In this document: positions 16,755 through 24,988 of the stretch, piece by piece
Position numbering within the stretch: the stretch's first letter is position 1
Layout: each line of letters starts with the position of its first letter
DNA from: Aliidiomarina sanyensis
Lineage (GTDB): Bacteria; Pseudomonadota; Gammaproteobacteria; Enterobacterales; Alteromonadaceae
Assembly: GCF_003987175.1 (NCBI RefSeq)
Contig: NZ_PIPM01000011.1
Coordinates: 1-58,492, forward strand
Length of the DNA: 58,492 nucleotides
Direction: 5' to 3'
Made by a program: the position numbers and the translations under genes
The notes under the pieces: generated by a model
The model's input: only the letters and a program-made list of their open reading frames with translations
The model's database searches: none
What the model was told of the DNA's origin: nothing

Positions 16755-18174
16755 CACACACCACATGGACTTGGACCGGTGCATCTTGATGCGTCACCGT
16801 GACCGAAACGATTTTAGAGCGATAGCCGTCGCGACGCCCCTCAAACTGATATACCCCAGGGCGCAAACTAAACTGGTATTCTTGGTGCACCCCCACATTT
16901 CCAACGCCCAAAACGCGTACAAAGGTGCGACCGTCACTGGTCAGGACGACGGACACTGGGCGGTTGGCTTCTTCCACCAAGTCATGCAAGCGGTCAATAT
17001 CAAACGCGAGTTTGGCACTGTCGTTGGCCAGGGCTTCGGCATTGCGCAACGCCTGCTGCGCATTTTGCAAAATACCAAGATCCGTTAGCCGTTCGGGCCG
17101 CTGAATGTAGCTTTGCAGACGCGCTTGAGTTTGGGTGATTTGCTGGGCTTTGCGTTGGGCATTTTGGGATGCTTCGTGGCTTGGGTATTTTTGCAGTGCA
17201 TTTCCCGCGACCATCGCGACTGTCGCCCATTCGTCCGCCGCCATAAAGGCCGTCAATTGTTGTTCGATTGCGGCAAGCTCTCGGGCGGTTTGCGCGGCTT
17301 GAATGCGGGTACGGACATCACGGACTTCCGCGCGTCCCGATATAAGATTATCGGCGCGATTCGCCGCACTGGAAGCCTGGGTCAACTGCCCTTGCTCAAG
17401 GTGGCGTACCGCATCATTCAATGCGGAAAGAAATGCGCGTTCTTGCAAGGTTGCTTGCACTTCGGCTAAGGCTTCTTGCGCATCCTGATGTGCGGGATCA
17501 AGCAAGACAACTTGTTGCAAGTAGTCTCGTTGTGCATCGAAGCGATTTTCCATCATCGCCACATGGGCCCGCTCAAGGAGTGCTTGAACATCATCATAGA
17601 CATCAAGACGTGCTTGTAATGCGAGGGCCGGGGCAAACTCTGGGTTGAGCGTTAAGGCGCGTTGGTTGTCCCGCCGAGCGCCGGAAATATTCTCCGCTGC
17701 AAAGGCTTGTGATGCGGCCTCGTAAGCCTGAGTGTAGGCGCTTTGATACCGTTGTGTTTGCGTCCGTAAACCCTCTTCAATGAGGTTAAATTGTGCAAGT
17801 GCTCCTGTGTAATCCCGCTGGGTATAAAGAATGACACCCTCATCGAGTTTGGCTTGCAACGACACAAAGGCATCGGCCATAAAGTTCACAAATGGCCGCT
17901 TTGCCTCAGTTTCTTGCAGTCGCTGACGCATTGCTGCAAGACGTTGCTGTGCTTCAGCTCGAAGCGCTGTGTCCTCAGCGCTTTCTTCGGTTTGTACAGG
18001 TGCGCGCTCCCGTGCATCGGCAGAAGGGCTTGCGTCACGATCCCCAATCAAGCGCGTTGACAGGATCAGCAGTGCCAGCACCAGGATGGCTGCACCGAGA
18101 ATGATACCAACTTTTTGCAGACGAGCACGCCGCAGTGCGTGCTCTTGTTCAATCGTATGGTCAAAGTCTGCCAC
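16741..18174 (-). CDS. TM protein with long helical periplasmic region and C-terminal PEGA-like domain
   Basis: The 477-residue product starts at GTG 18174, with AAGGAG 5 nt before it. A single membrane helix (about 22-43) follows an N-terminus rich in Arg and Glu. Residues 70-400 are Ala/Gln/Arg-rich helices with TPR-like periodicity (for example DYTGALAQFNLIEEGL and ALTLNPEFAPALALQARLDV). The last 75 residues form a PEGA-like beta domain (FVRVLGVGNVGVHQEYQFSL, then PGVYQFEGRRDGYRSKIVSV). It shares PEGA architecture with the next protein, whose start overlaps it by 14 nt. A periplasmic scaffold role in the motor complex is inferred. Confidence 0.7.
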   Translation of the reverse strand: MADFDHTIEQEHALRRARLQKVGIILGAAILVLALLILSTRLIGDRDASPSADARERAPVQTEESAEDTALRAEAQQRLAAMRQRLQETEAKRPFVNFMADAFVSLQAKLDEGVILYTQRDYTGALAQFNLIEEGLRTQTQRYQSAYTQAYEAASQAFAAENISGARRDNQRALTLNPEFAPALALQARLDVYDDVQALLERAHVAMMENRFDAQRDYLQQVVLLDPAHQDAQEALAEVQATLQERAFLSALNDAVRHLEQGQLTQASSAANRADNLISGRAEVRDVRTRIQAAQTARELAAIEQQLTAFMAADEWATVAMVAGNALQKYPSHEASQNAQRKAQQITQTQARLQSYIQRPERLTDLGILQNAQQALRNAEALANDSAKLAFDIDRLHDLVEEANRPVSVVLTSDGRTFVRVLGVGNVGVHQEYQFSLRPGVYQFEGRRDGYRSKIVSVTVTHQDAPVQVHVVCDERI

Positions 18175-18217
18175 AGGGACTCCTTACAACGTGGTCGACA
18201 CGGCGGAATATATCGCC

Positions 18218-19492
18218 TTAAAGCTGCTGATCAGGGGTCGCTTCAAGGCGGTAGATTGCCTGGAGCTGCGCCCGGAGCTGCGTGTATTGCTCAAGCGCCG
18301 TTCCCTGCAGTTCAATCCGTTGATTATTAAATTCGACCACCTGTGGGGTCACCTTAATATCCAGACTGTTGCCCATCTCACTGAGTTGCTGTCGTTGGAA
18401 ACGCAAGTTCCGGTTGGTTTCTATCGCTTCACCCAAGTTGTAAAGTGCAGTGGCTCCGAGCACATAGGCACCAATTTCACCTGCGGTAGAGTCGGAGTTG
18501 CGCACCAGTAAAGCGGTCCCAACTGCAGCTAACAGGACATTGAATTGCTGTGCAGAACGACGCGCTTTTTCACGGCGGATTTCCGCAGCAATCGGCAAGG
18601 TTTCCCGTTGATAATCTTTGTAGCTCGCATCGCTTTCGCCATGAAAGGCAGCATAGTTTGCTTGCAAGCCGTCGAGGAAGGCTTGATCCTCTGCTTGAAT
18701 CAGCTGAATACGCTGCCACATTGGATCTTCTTCCGCCGGCATGCCGTTGATCCGATAACGCACGCCATTGCGTGTGCTGCGCTCTTCAAGGTAGGACGCC
18801 ATCGATTCTGGACTATACATTGCTGCGTAGCGTAATGAGGCAACCCGTTGGACGTGGCGGCGATCTTCGTCTGATTTCCGCATTAAGAGATCGTACACGT
18901 ACCCAGCAATGCTCTTAAACATGGGCTCATAGGGGTCTTTATTTTGATTGAACGCATCACGATAAAAGCCTTCGTGGACACGGTATTCAAAGGTACGCTC
19001 ACCCCAGACTTCATTGGTTGCATCAACGACCCGGATTGAGAGGTTTAAGGTCTCGGTGTCTGAATGATTTATCGTTCCGAGCACATACACATCCGCTGCT
19101 GCGTCCGCACCGGGCGTCACAAAGATGGTATTGAAGGCACGCGTTTCTTCCAACGCCGTTTTGGTATCAACCGCAAAGCGATTGGCTTCTAACCGACGCA
19201 CTTGTGGCCAGATATCGAGCTCTTGGACTTTCCCATAATCAAGGTTTCCTTGACGATCGAGAGGAAGGCCTGGGTCGAAAACTGGAATTGCCACATTCAG
19301 ATACACTTCGCCTGGATAGTCATAGGTGCGGGCTCGCGGACCGCCAATGGTGTTTCCCGATGGGCCTGTGATGCTCGGACCGACACTTTCGACCCGGTGT
19401 GGTGTGCTTTGACAAGCGCTCAAGAAGAGGCTGATCAGGAGCACGCCGAACATGCGGAAACTGGCGTTTGATAGATTTATGTCGATTTTCAT
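18218..19492 (-). CDS. CsgG/LpoB-like lipoprotein of the motor/vWA operon
   Basis: ATG 19492 has AAGGAG 6 nt upstream; a GTG two codons earlier abuts the SD. The 424-residue product is a lipoprotein (lipobox LFLSACQS). Residues 60-200 resemble the CsgG/LpoB/GNA1162 lipoprotein fold: VYLNVAIPVFDPGLP, then ADVYVLGTINHSDTETLNLS and IRVVDATNEVWGERTFEYRV. A middle region of charged helices follows, then a hydrophobic stretch (FNVLLAAVGTALLV and GAYVLGATALYNLG, about 310-350) and a helical C-terminus. No Asp follows the lipid cysteine (Cys-Gln-Ser), which favours the outer membrane. It could couple the inner-membrane motor to the outer membrane. Confidence 0.65.
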   Translation of the reverse strand: MKIDINLSNASFRMFGVLLISLFLSACQSTPHRVESVGPSITGPSGNTIGGPRARTYDYPGEVYLNVAIPVFDPGLPLDRQGNLDYGKVQELDIWPQVRRLEANRFAVDTKTALEETRAFNTIFVTPGADAAADVYVLGTINHSDTETLNLSIRVVDATNEVWGERTFEYRVHEGFYRDAFNQNKDPYEPMFKSIAGYVYDLLMRKSDEDRRHVQRVASLRYAAMYSPESMASYLEERSTRNGVRYRINGMPAEEDPMWQRIQLIQAEDQAFLDGLQANYAAFHGESDASYKDYQRETLPIAAEIRREKARRSAQQFNVLLAAVGTALLVRNSDSTAGEIGAYVLGATALYNLGEAIETNRNLRFQRQQLSEMGNSLDIKVTPQVVEFNNQRIELQGTALEQYTQLRAQLQAIYRLEATPDQQL

Positions 19493-19534
19493 ATTCACTC
19501 CTTGAATCGCCCAATGGCGATCCTCGTCTTATTC

Positions 19535-20143
19535 TTAGCACCCGTATTCTTTGGCGAGGGCTTCAAAATGTGCTTTCTCTGACTCGGTGGTGGCAGAGTC
19601 GAGTCCAGTTAAAATGGCATCGCAAACTGCCGTGGTTCCTTGCCGACGATCACTCCCTTGATGCGCACGCGAGCTTTCAGATGTTTCCCGTTGGTCCTGC
19701 TCAGTCGTTTCCTGCTGTGATTCCGCTTGCTGAGCTAACGCAGTTTCTTGTGATTCGGTTGATGCTTGCTCGCTTTGCGCTGCACTGCTTTGATCCGAAC
19801 CACTTTGATTGGATTGCGAGACGTTGGCAGCGGCACGCATTCGTTGCTGACTTGAACTCAGCGCGGCTTCCATACAGGCTTCGTAGTTTCCGACGTTGGC
19901 TTGAATATCCGCGTTCAAGATGGCAATGCGCTCGCTCCGGGTCAGCTCTTCGCCCTCATGGGAGTCAAACAGTAAATGCGAGCAATCTGAGAAGAAAAAT
20001 GGCAAAGGCTTGCTTTCAGTGGCTGCATTTGCTGACTGAGCCTGCACAACAAGCGTTCCCGAGAGCGCGAGACCCAAAAAGCTGGCGGCAAGTGTATGAT
20101 GCACTCGCTTGGTTTGCTTCTTTTGCTGTGTCACGTTGCGCAT
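19535..20143 (-). CDS. Secreted Gln/Ser-rich protein, first gene of the motor/vWA operon
   Basis: The start at ATG 20143 has AAGGAG 6 nt upstream and gives a 202-residue product; a longer frame from 20179 lacks support. A signal peptide ends about SANA-ATES (residue 40). The mature N-terminus holds two Cys (FSDCSHLLFD and NYEACMEAAL). A low-complexity Q/S/E tract of about 65 residues follows, then a conserved-looking C-terminus with VCDAILTGLDSATTESEKAH and a final Cys. Four periplasmic cysteines could form disulfides. No family is recognised. The 42-bp gap to the lipoprotein gene places it at the head of the operon. Confidence 0.6.
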   Translation of the reverse strand: MRNVTQQKKQTKRVHHTLAASFLGLALSGTLVVQAQSANAATESKPLPFFFSDCSHLLFDSHEGEELTRSERIAILNADIQANVGNYEACMEAALSSSQQRMRAAANVSQSNQSGSDQSSAAQSEQASTESQETALAQQAESQQETTEQDQRETSESSRAHQGSDRRQGTTAVCDAILTGLDSATTESEKAHFEALAKEYGC

Positions 20144-20519
20144 AATCAACTCCTTAGTGCCGAACTTGAAACGCATCACTATTTCTTGGGCTCGATGATT
20201 TCAGTAAAGCACTGCTTGGTTATTCTGGCGAGTACCGACGCGATTACGAGTATCTTTGTGGTGACTTGCTCAGATTTTCCACCTGTTTAAAGTGAAACCG
20301 ACTATTCGGTATATAAACACTTGGATACGCTTATAGTAGTCGAAGTTCATCATCTGTTTCATGTGACAATTTGTATAAAAATGTAGAGCACCTCGACGAA
20401 GGTTGTACTGTAAGGCCTGCAAGGGTGTGAGACACTTACCAAATGCATGAATTCTTCATGGTTTGTGCACATTTTTACTGGGTTTACGCCGTGTTTGAAC
20501 GCAAAACTGAGGAGCAAAC
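20144..20519. promoter_or_regulatory. Divergent promoter region of the motor operon and the MDR oxidoreductase gene
   Basis: About 375 bp separate the first motor-operon gene (minus) from the oxidoreductase gene (plus). The region is AT-rich between 20300 and 20390 and must hold promoters for both directions, but I cannot pick a convincing -35/-10 pair. The only firm sites are the two SDs: CTCCTT at 20150-20155 (minus) and GAGGAG at 20509-20514 (plus). No repeat or hairpin stands out. Confidence 0.4.
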
Positions 20520-21539
20520 ATGAAAGCTGTTGGATTTTTCGAATCAAAGCCAATCTCAGAAAACGATGCCCTTGTGGATATCGAAGTAGCCAAACCTAAA
20601 GCATCGGGTCGCGATTTGTTGGTAAAAATTGAAGCGATTGCGGTCAATCCGATCGACTATAAAATGCGTCAACGCTTGAAACCAACGCCGGAGTCTCCCG
20701 CCATTTTAGGTTGGGATGCAGTGGGAACCGTGGAGGCGGTCGGCTCCGATTGCTCACTTTTTAAACCTGGCGATGCGGTTTACTATGCTGGCGCTTTGAC
20801 TCGCCAGGGATCCAATGCGGAGTATCAGGTCGTCGATGAACGCATTGTAGGTCGCAAACCAACCACATTGAATGCGACGCAAGCGGCTGCACTCCCCCTT
20901 ACGGCATTGACCGCATGGGAGCTTCTATTTGACCGGCTGCAATTGGATGTGCCCAACCCGCAGTTACCCAACCCCGTACTCCTTGTGAGCGGCGCCGCAG
21001 GTGGCGTGGGTTCTATTTTGGTGCAATTAGCGGTGGCAAAAACCAACGCGATCGTCATTGGGACAGCTTCACGACCTGAAAGTAAAGCATGGGTGGAGAA
21101 ACTGGGCGCGCACCACGTGATTGATCACAGCAAGCCATTGGCAGATGAATTGAAACGGATTGGTATTGCGTCTGTCACTCATGTGGCAAGTTTGGTCGAT
21201 ACCTCGGCCTACTATGACGCGTTTATTGAGGCGCTTGCACCCCAAGGGCGGTTGGCACTTATCGATGATCCGCAGGAGCCTCTTGATGCGCGTCCACTCA
21301 AGCGTAAAAGTCTTAGCTTGCATTGGGAGCTCATGTTCACGCGCTCATTGTTTGCCACTGAGGATATGCAGGCCCAGCATGTCATCTTGAATGCGGTAGC
21401 CGATTTAGTAGATACGGGCGTAATTCAGACCACCTTGGGTCAGGCGCTTGGGCCGATTAATGCGAAGAACTTGAAAAAGGCCCATCACATGCTGGAGGAA
21501 GGTCGAACGATCGGCAAATTGGTGCTGACGGGCTTTTAG
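20520..21539 (+). CDS. Zinc-type alcohol dehydrogenase-like (MDR) NADPH oxidoreductase
   Basis: The 339-residue cytosolic protein belongs to the quinone-oxidoreductase branch of the MDR superfamily: an N-terminal GroES-like domain (VKIEAIAVNPIDYKMRQ, then ILGWDAVGTVEAVGSDC and KPGDAVYYAG), followed by a Rossmann domain whose nucleotide loop is VSGAAGGVGSILVQLA. The catalytic zinc cysteine and histidine of true alcohol dehydrogenases are absent from the expected places, so it is probably zinc-free and reduces quinones or enones with NADPH. The start follows GAGGAG. Its stop overlaps the stop of the convergent sensor-kinase gene by 3 nt. Confidence 0.8.
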   Translation: MKAVGFFESKPISENDALVDIEVAKPKASGRDLLVKIEAIAVNPIDYKMRQRLKPTPESPAILGWDAVGTVEAVGSDCSLFKPGDAVYYAGALTRQGSNAEYQVVDERIVGRKPTTLNATQAAALPLTALTAWELLFDRLQLDVPNPQLPNPVLLVSGAAGGVGSILVQLAVAKTNAIVIGTASRPESKAWVEKLGAHHVIDHSKPLADELKRIGIASVTHVASLVDTSAYYDAFIEALAPQGRLALIDDPQEPLDARPLKRKSLSLHWELMFTRSLFATEDMQAQHVILNAVADLVDTGVIQTTLGQALGPINAKNLKKAHHMLEEGRTIGKLVLTGF

Positions 21540-22750
21540 TGGTCTGGCAACGTCAAGGTAAAACGAGCCCCGCCTAAGGGGCTCGTTCCAATAACCATGT
21601 GCCCATGATGCCATTCCATAATGCGTTGAACGATCGTGAGCCCAAGGCCGACGCCGCCACTGTGTCGCGATCGGCTCGGCTCGAGGCGCACGAATGGCTT
21701 TAAGATGCGCTCTCGTTCGTGCTCCGCAATGCCCGGACCGTCATCATCAATATGGATCATGACCGTTTTTGCGCGTCGTTCCAGTGTTACGCTCACTCGC
21801 CCTTGTGCGTGGCGGCGTGCATTCTGGATGAGATTTTGAATGGCGCGTTCCATGTAATGGCCGTCGCATTGCCAAATCAGCGTCTCGGGAACATTTAGGG
21901 AAATTTCGGGGCCCGGCAACGGATTAAGCTTTTCCGCGAGGTTCTCCGCAAGTTCGCTCAAGTTGACGGCACTTAACTCCAAAAATTCTTGCTGTCCCTC
22001 AAGTCGAGCATAATCTAGCAGGGTATCGACCAAGGTTTCCATTTCTTGCACATTGTCGCGCAGCGCTTCGCGAAACTCCGGGCTATCTTGCATCTCGAGA
22101 ATAAACTTCATCCGCGCTAAAGGCGTCCTTAAATCATGGGACACGGCACTGGTGAGCTCTCGTTGCAACCCGAGCAGATGCAAGATTTGCAATCGCATTC
22201 GCTCAAAGCTCTGTGAGAGCCCTTGAACCAGACTCCGCTTGGGGAGATGTAGGGAGCGAGCGGGATCCTTCGCAAAGGTGTTCAAACTGCTTTCAAGCGC
22301 ACGTAAATCTCGAGCAAGCGGGCGCAGCCACAGGGTCGTCAAAAGCGCGAGCAACACAAAGAACAGAATGTGATACCAGTAATTCGACGATGGCGTTCCA
22401 TCAGCAATTGGGCCGATACGCCATACTTCCTCTCCCTTTTTCACGTAAAGATAGAGTGATTGATCGGCGCTAAATACGGTCAGTGCCTCGCCACGATCTA
22501 AGCGTTGTTGTTCTGTTTCAGGCCACCCGATCCGGCCATCCCCAACGACGAGCACCGACAAGTCGAGGGTGCTCTGCAGCGCTTCGGGCGATTCAGCTTG
22601 TTGTGTCAGGGTCAACACACTCTGTTCGAGAGCGGAAAACCAAGGAGGAATCTCGGGTTGGTAATCCCGCCAGACTTGCTCAAGACTCCAGCCGAGCCCG
22701 ATGATGGCAAGCAGCAGAAATACATAAAAGTGAACAAGTAAGCGGCGCAT
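21536..22750 (-). CDS. rstB: RstB-like sensor histidine kinase
   Basis: The 404-residue inner-membrane kinase has a first helix at about 5-22, a periplasmic domain of about 100 residues, a second helix at about 126-143, a HAMP linker, then a HisKA domain with the phospho-accepting His205 (AVSHDLRTPLARMK). The ATPase domain shows NLIQNARRHAQ (N box), DDGPGI (G1) and GGVGLGLTIVQRI (G2). It lies 6 bp after its response regulator in the order MipA - DUF3019 - RstA - RstB. RstB is the closest known match in length and architecture. The envelope signal is unknown, but the two envelope proteins in the operon suggest outer-membrane or periplasmic sensing. Confidence 0.8.
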   Translation of the reverse strand: MRRLLVHFYVFLLLAIIGLGWSLEQVWRDYQPEIPPWFSALEQSVLTLTQQAESPEALQSTLDLSVLVVGDGRIGWPETEQQRLDRGEALTVFSADQSLYLYVKKGEEVWRIGPIADGTPSSNYWYHILFFVLLALLTTLWLRPLARDLRALESSLNTFAKDPARSLHLPKRSLVQGLSQSFERMRLQILHLLGLQRELTSAVSHDLRTPLARMKFILEMQDSPEFREALRDNVQEMETLVDTLLDYARLEGQQEFLELSAVNLSELAENLAEKLNPLPGPEISLNVPETLIWQCDGHYMERAIQNLIQNARRHAQGRVSVTLERRAKTVMIHIDDDGPGIAEHERERILKPFVRLEPSRSRHSGGVGLGLTIVQRIMEWHHGHMVIGTSPLGGARFTLTLPDH

Positions 22751-22756
22751 GTTTGA

Positions 22757-23452
22757 TTATTCCCAGGCATCCGGCACAAAGAGATAGCCTTTACCCCAGA
22801 CGGTTTTCAGTCGCTCGGGTTGTTTATGATCGTCACCCACTTTTTTACGCAGGTGAGATACCCGCATGTCCACGGTGCGATCGAGCCCATCGTATTCCCG
22901 ACCGATCACGTCCCGATGAATAGACTCCCGCGTAACAACCGATCCAGCACGCTCGCCCAAATACCAGAGCAATTCAAATTCGTGACTCGTCAGCGATAAG
23001 GTCTCACCGGAGAGGCTCGCCGTTTGAGATCGTGCATTTAAGCTCAGTTGTCCAAAAGTGAGTGTTTGCTTGTCATCGGCTCCGAGACCTCCCGAGCGTC
23101 GCAAGAGTGCGTTCACGCGCGCCAATAAAACACGTGGCTCGACCGGCTTAACCACGTAATCATCGGCTCCCAGCTCCAGGCCGAGGACCTGATCAATATC
23201 GCTCTCGCGCGCGGTAAACATCAAGATCGGCCCACGAAAGCTAGTGCGCATCGCCCGACATAAGTCAAAGCCATCGCGGTTTGGCAACATCACATCAAGA
23301 ATAAGTAGGTCAGGCTCATGCCGTTTCACCGCCGCTTGCACACGATTGCCATCAGCTTCCCAAAAAACTTCGAAACCATTCTGTTTCAGATAGTCGACGA
23401 TCAACTTCGCCAAACGGGTGTCATCTTCGGCAATTAAGATTCGTTTTGTCAT
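22757..23452 (-). CDS. rstA: RstA-like OmpR-family response regulator
   Basis: Starting at ATG 23452 the protein has 231 residues; a longer TTG frame would run into the previous gene. The receiver domain (1-115) has the acidic pocket AEDD (9-11), phospho-acceptor Asp53 (LLILDVMLPN), Thr in MFTARE and Lys in DYVVKPVEP. The C-terminal winged helix (about 135-231) is OmpR type (SLTSHEFELLWYLGERAGSV, then LDRTVDMRVSHLRKKVG). The ATG shares its A with the TAA stop of the DUF3019 gene (TAATG), so translation is coupled. It probably controls this four-gene operon. Confidence 0.85.
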   Translation of the reverse strand: MTKRILIAEDDTRLAKLIVDYLKQNGFEVFWEADGNRVQAAVKRHEPDLLILDVMLPNRDGFDLCRAMRTSFRGPILMFTARESDIDQVLGLELGADDYVVKPVEPRVLLARVNALLRRSGGLGADDKQTLTFGQLSLNARSQTASLSGETLSLTSHEFELLWYLGERAGSVVTRESIHRDVIGREYDGLDRTVDMRVSHLRKKVGDDHKQPERLKTVWGKGYLFVPDAWE

Positions 23453-23811
23453 TAAAATACACTCCAAGGGGAGCCGAGCCGACGCCGCTGGCGAGGGCGT
23501 AAACTTTGAATCGATAATTCGAGGGAGATTAAAGGCTGCCCGTGTGCATTGGTTAAGGCGAGCTCTCCGTGTTGTGGCCAGTCAATCTTCTCTTGATAAG
23601 AACCGGTTTCAACATCACTCCAACACGCGAGCGCCTCCCCTTGTAATGATAAACACAGGGGCTGGATCTCTGTGGCGATCCAATGCACACGCAGCTCTTG
23701 TTCACATCGATCTCCGGCTCGCTGAACGATGCAAACTTCCGGCGTCGCCGACAGGCAAAACGCCTCCTCGCACAGCTCGGTAGCCTGAGATGAGGTGGGT
23801 AATAGGAACAA
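23452..23811 (-). CDS. DUF3019 family exported protein
   Basis: This 119-residue frame begins at TTG 23811 with TAGGA 6 nt before it; no better start exists in frame before the upstream stop. The N-terminus MFLLPTSSQATELCEEAFC suggests a short signal peptide. Cys pairs are conspicuous (ELCEEAFCLS, VCIVQRAGDRCEQEL, PLCLSLQGEALACW), consistent with a disulfide-bonded periplasmic protein. DUF3019 members commonly lie beside rstA/mipA-type genes in Alteromonadales. Function is not known; a periplasmic partner of the RstB sensor or of MipA is a reasonable inference. Confidence 0.7.
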   Translation of the reverse strand: MFLLPTSSQATELCEEAFCLSATPEVCIVQRAGDRCEQELRVHWIATEIQPLCLSLQGEALACWSDVETGSYQEKIDWPQHGELALTNAHGQPLISLELSIQSLRPRQRRRLGSPWSVF

Positions 23812-23833
23812 GAATAATCCTAAGGGGGTGTAG

Positions 23834-24745
23834 TTAAAAGCGATAACTCACCCCCGTGAAAAAGGTCGAAACATGCCTCCGCTCGGCCAATGGGCTGTCA
23901 CTCATGCCTGATCCGAGCCATTGCAATCGCCCAGAACTGACCCAAGACCATTGGGCGTTTAATGGGTAATGCCACGATGCGGTGAGCGCCGGTTGCCATA
24001 CCGCACGGCCCTCGTAATAAAATGCAGTCGGAACCCCGCTATCACGTTCGTTTACACCGTAGTAGTAGTCAATCAGGTCGCGGCTTTTCCAATTTAGTTC
24101 TGCGCCAACCTCAAGCAGGCCAAGGTGACCTTCCCGTGCTGTGGCCAAGCGAATGTTCATTTGCTGCCCATGATGCACACCGGTGAGATCTGTGAGGAGT
24201 TGCATGCGCACATGAATCAATTTATGTGGATACATATCGAGCTGCACGCCCCCGTCAAGGGCCCAGCGACGAGATGCAACATCGTCAATCCGCAGCGGTC
24301 TGATTTCTGTCTCATCGCTTCCACCCGGGGGATCCGTCGGGGGCATCAGCGAGACGTCACCGGACCCTGATGTCTGATTGCCGAGCCAAATTCCAGTTAA
24401 GTTGCTTGCAAAATAAGCACGCTCCAGATTCAATTGAGTCACCAAGCTGGTTTCCACCCGGGACCGCTGCTGAAGACTGAGACCTAGGATTCCGTTGTCG
24501 AAAAAGAATCGATCACCATAGTAATAAATATCAGGGACGAGATAGATAGGGAGCGCCTTGCCGCCCCGCAACGGATTGCTCCGCTCGCCATAGCCGATGG
24601 ATGCAGAAAGATGCCAGGTGCGCGTATCTATGCACCCGGTCTCGTATTCCTCGCAGGGGACTTCGAGCACCTGCTCTTGTGCGCTTATCGTGGCAGAGAA
24701 CAGCGCAAGCATACTGATCAGCAGCACAAGTGGGGCCCGTTTCAC
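23834..24745 (-). CDS. MipA/OmpV-family outer-membrane protein
   Basis: The GTG at 24745 is preferred: AAGGA lies 7 nt upstream and a typical signal peptide follows (LVLLISMLALFSATISA). A TTG 15 codons earlier also has an SD but would give a long n-region. The mature part, about 280 residues, shows alternating beta-strand pattern with aromatic girdles, the LPIYLVPDIYYYGDRFFFDN segment typical of MipA/OmpV, and a terminal Phe in VSTFFTGVSYRF, the signature for outer-membrane insertion. Family members form scaffolds with MltA or act as small barrels. It heads the operon with DUF3019, RstA and RstB. Confidence 0.85.
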   Translation of the reverse strand: MKRAPLVLLISMLALFSATISAQEQVLEVPCEEYETGCIDTRTWHLSASIGYGERSNPLRGGKALPIYLVPDIYYYGDRFFFDNGILGLSLQQRSRVETSLVTQLNLERAYFASNLTGIWLGNQTSGSGDVSLMPPTDPPGGSDETEIRPLRIDDVASRRWALDGGVQLDMYPHKLIHVRMQLLTDLTGVHHGQQMNIRLATAREGHLGLLEVGAELNWKSRDLIDYYYGVNERDSGVPTAFYYEGRAVWQPALTASWHYPLNAQWSWVSSGRLQWLGSGMSDSPLAERRHVSTFFTGVSYRF

Positions 24746-24934
24746 ACCGATATCCTTGTGTGAGAGTCCTTGAAGGGTGTTCCTTAACAAAGGTTTGTTT
24801 CCTTTTGTCTGACTCGTGTTTGTGAGGCGCAGCTTAAAAAATTGCTCGAGCGCGAATGGTCAAAACTCTATCAGACGGGCGGTTTTTCTGCATCTGTGGG
24901 TGACAAAGTTTTACAAACAAGTGGGTAGGTATAA

Positions 24935-24973
24935 ATAAAAAACCCTCCATGGAGCAGAAGTCCTGGAGGGTTT
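24935..24973 (-). terminator. Rho-independent terminator of the FMN reductase gene
   Basis: AACCCTCCA (24941-24949) pairs with TGGAGGGTT (24964-24972); on the minus strand the stem is followed by TTTTTTATTT. It lies 17 bp after the reductase stop codon. Confidence 0.85.
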
Positions 24974-24988
24974 CTCTGGTGAATTAAA

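Noticed and set aside
11818-20143. Motor operon as a Zorya anti-phage system
   Set aside because: Zorya has ZorA with a long cytoplasmic tail, ZorB with a peptidoglycan-binding domain and cytosolic ZorC/D. Here the loop is short, the stators end in vWA domains and the partners are periplasmic. Only the 5:2 motor principle is shared.
19468-20145. 225-residue plus-strand frame across the secreted Q/S-rich gene
   Set aside because: The opposite frame has a signal peptide and strong SD; the plus frame is rich in Arg, Phe and Cys as expected from an antisense shadow.
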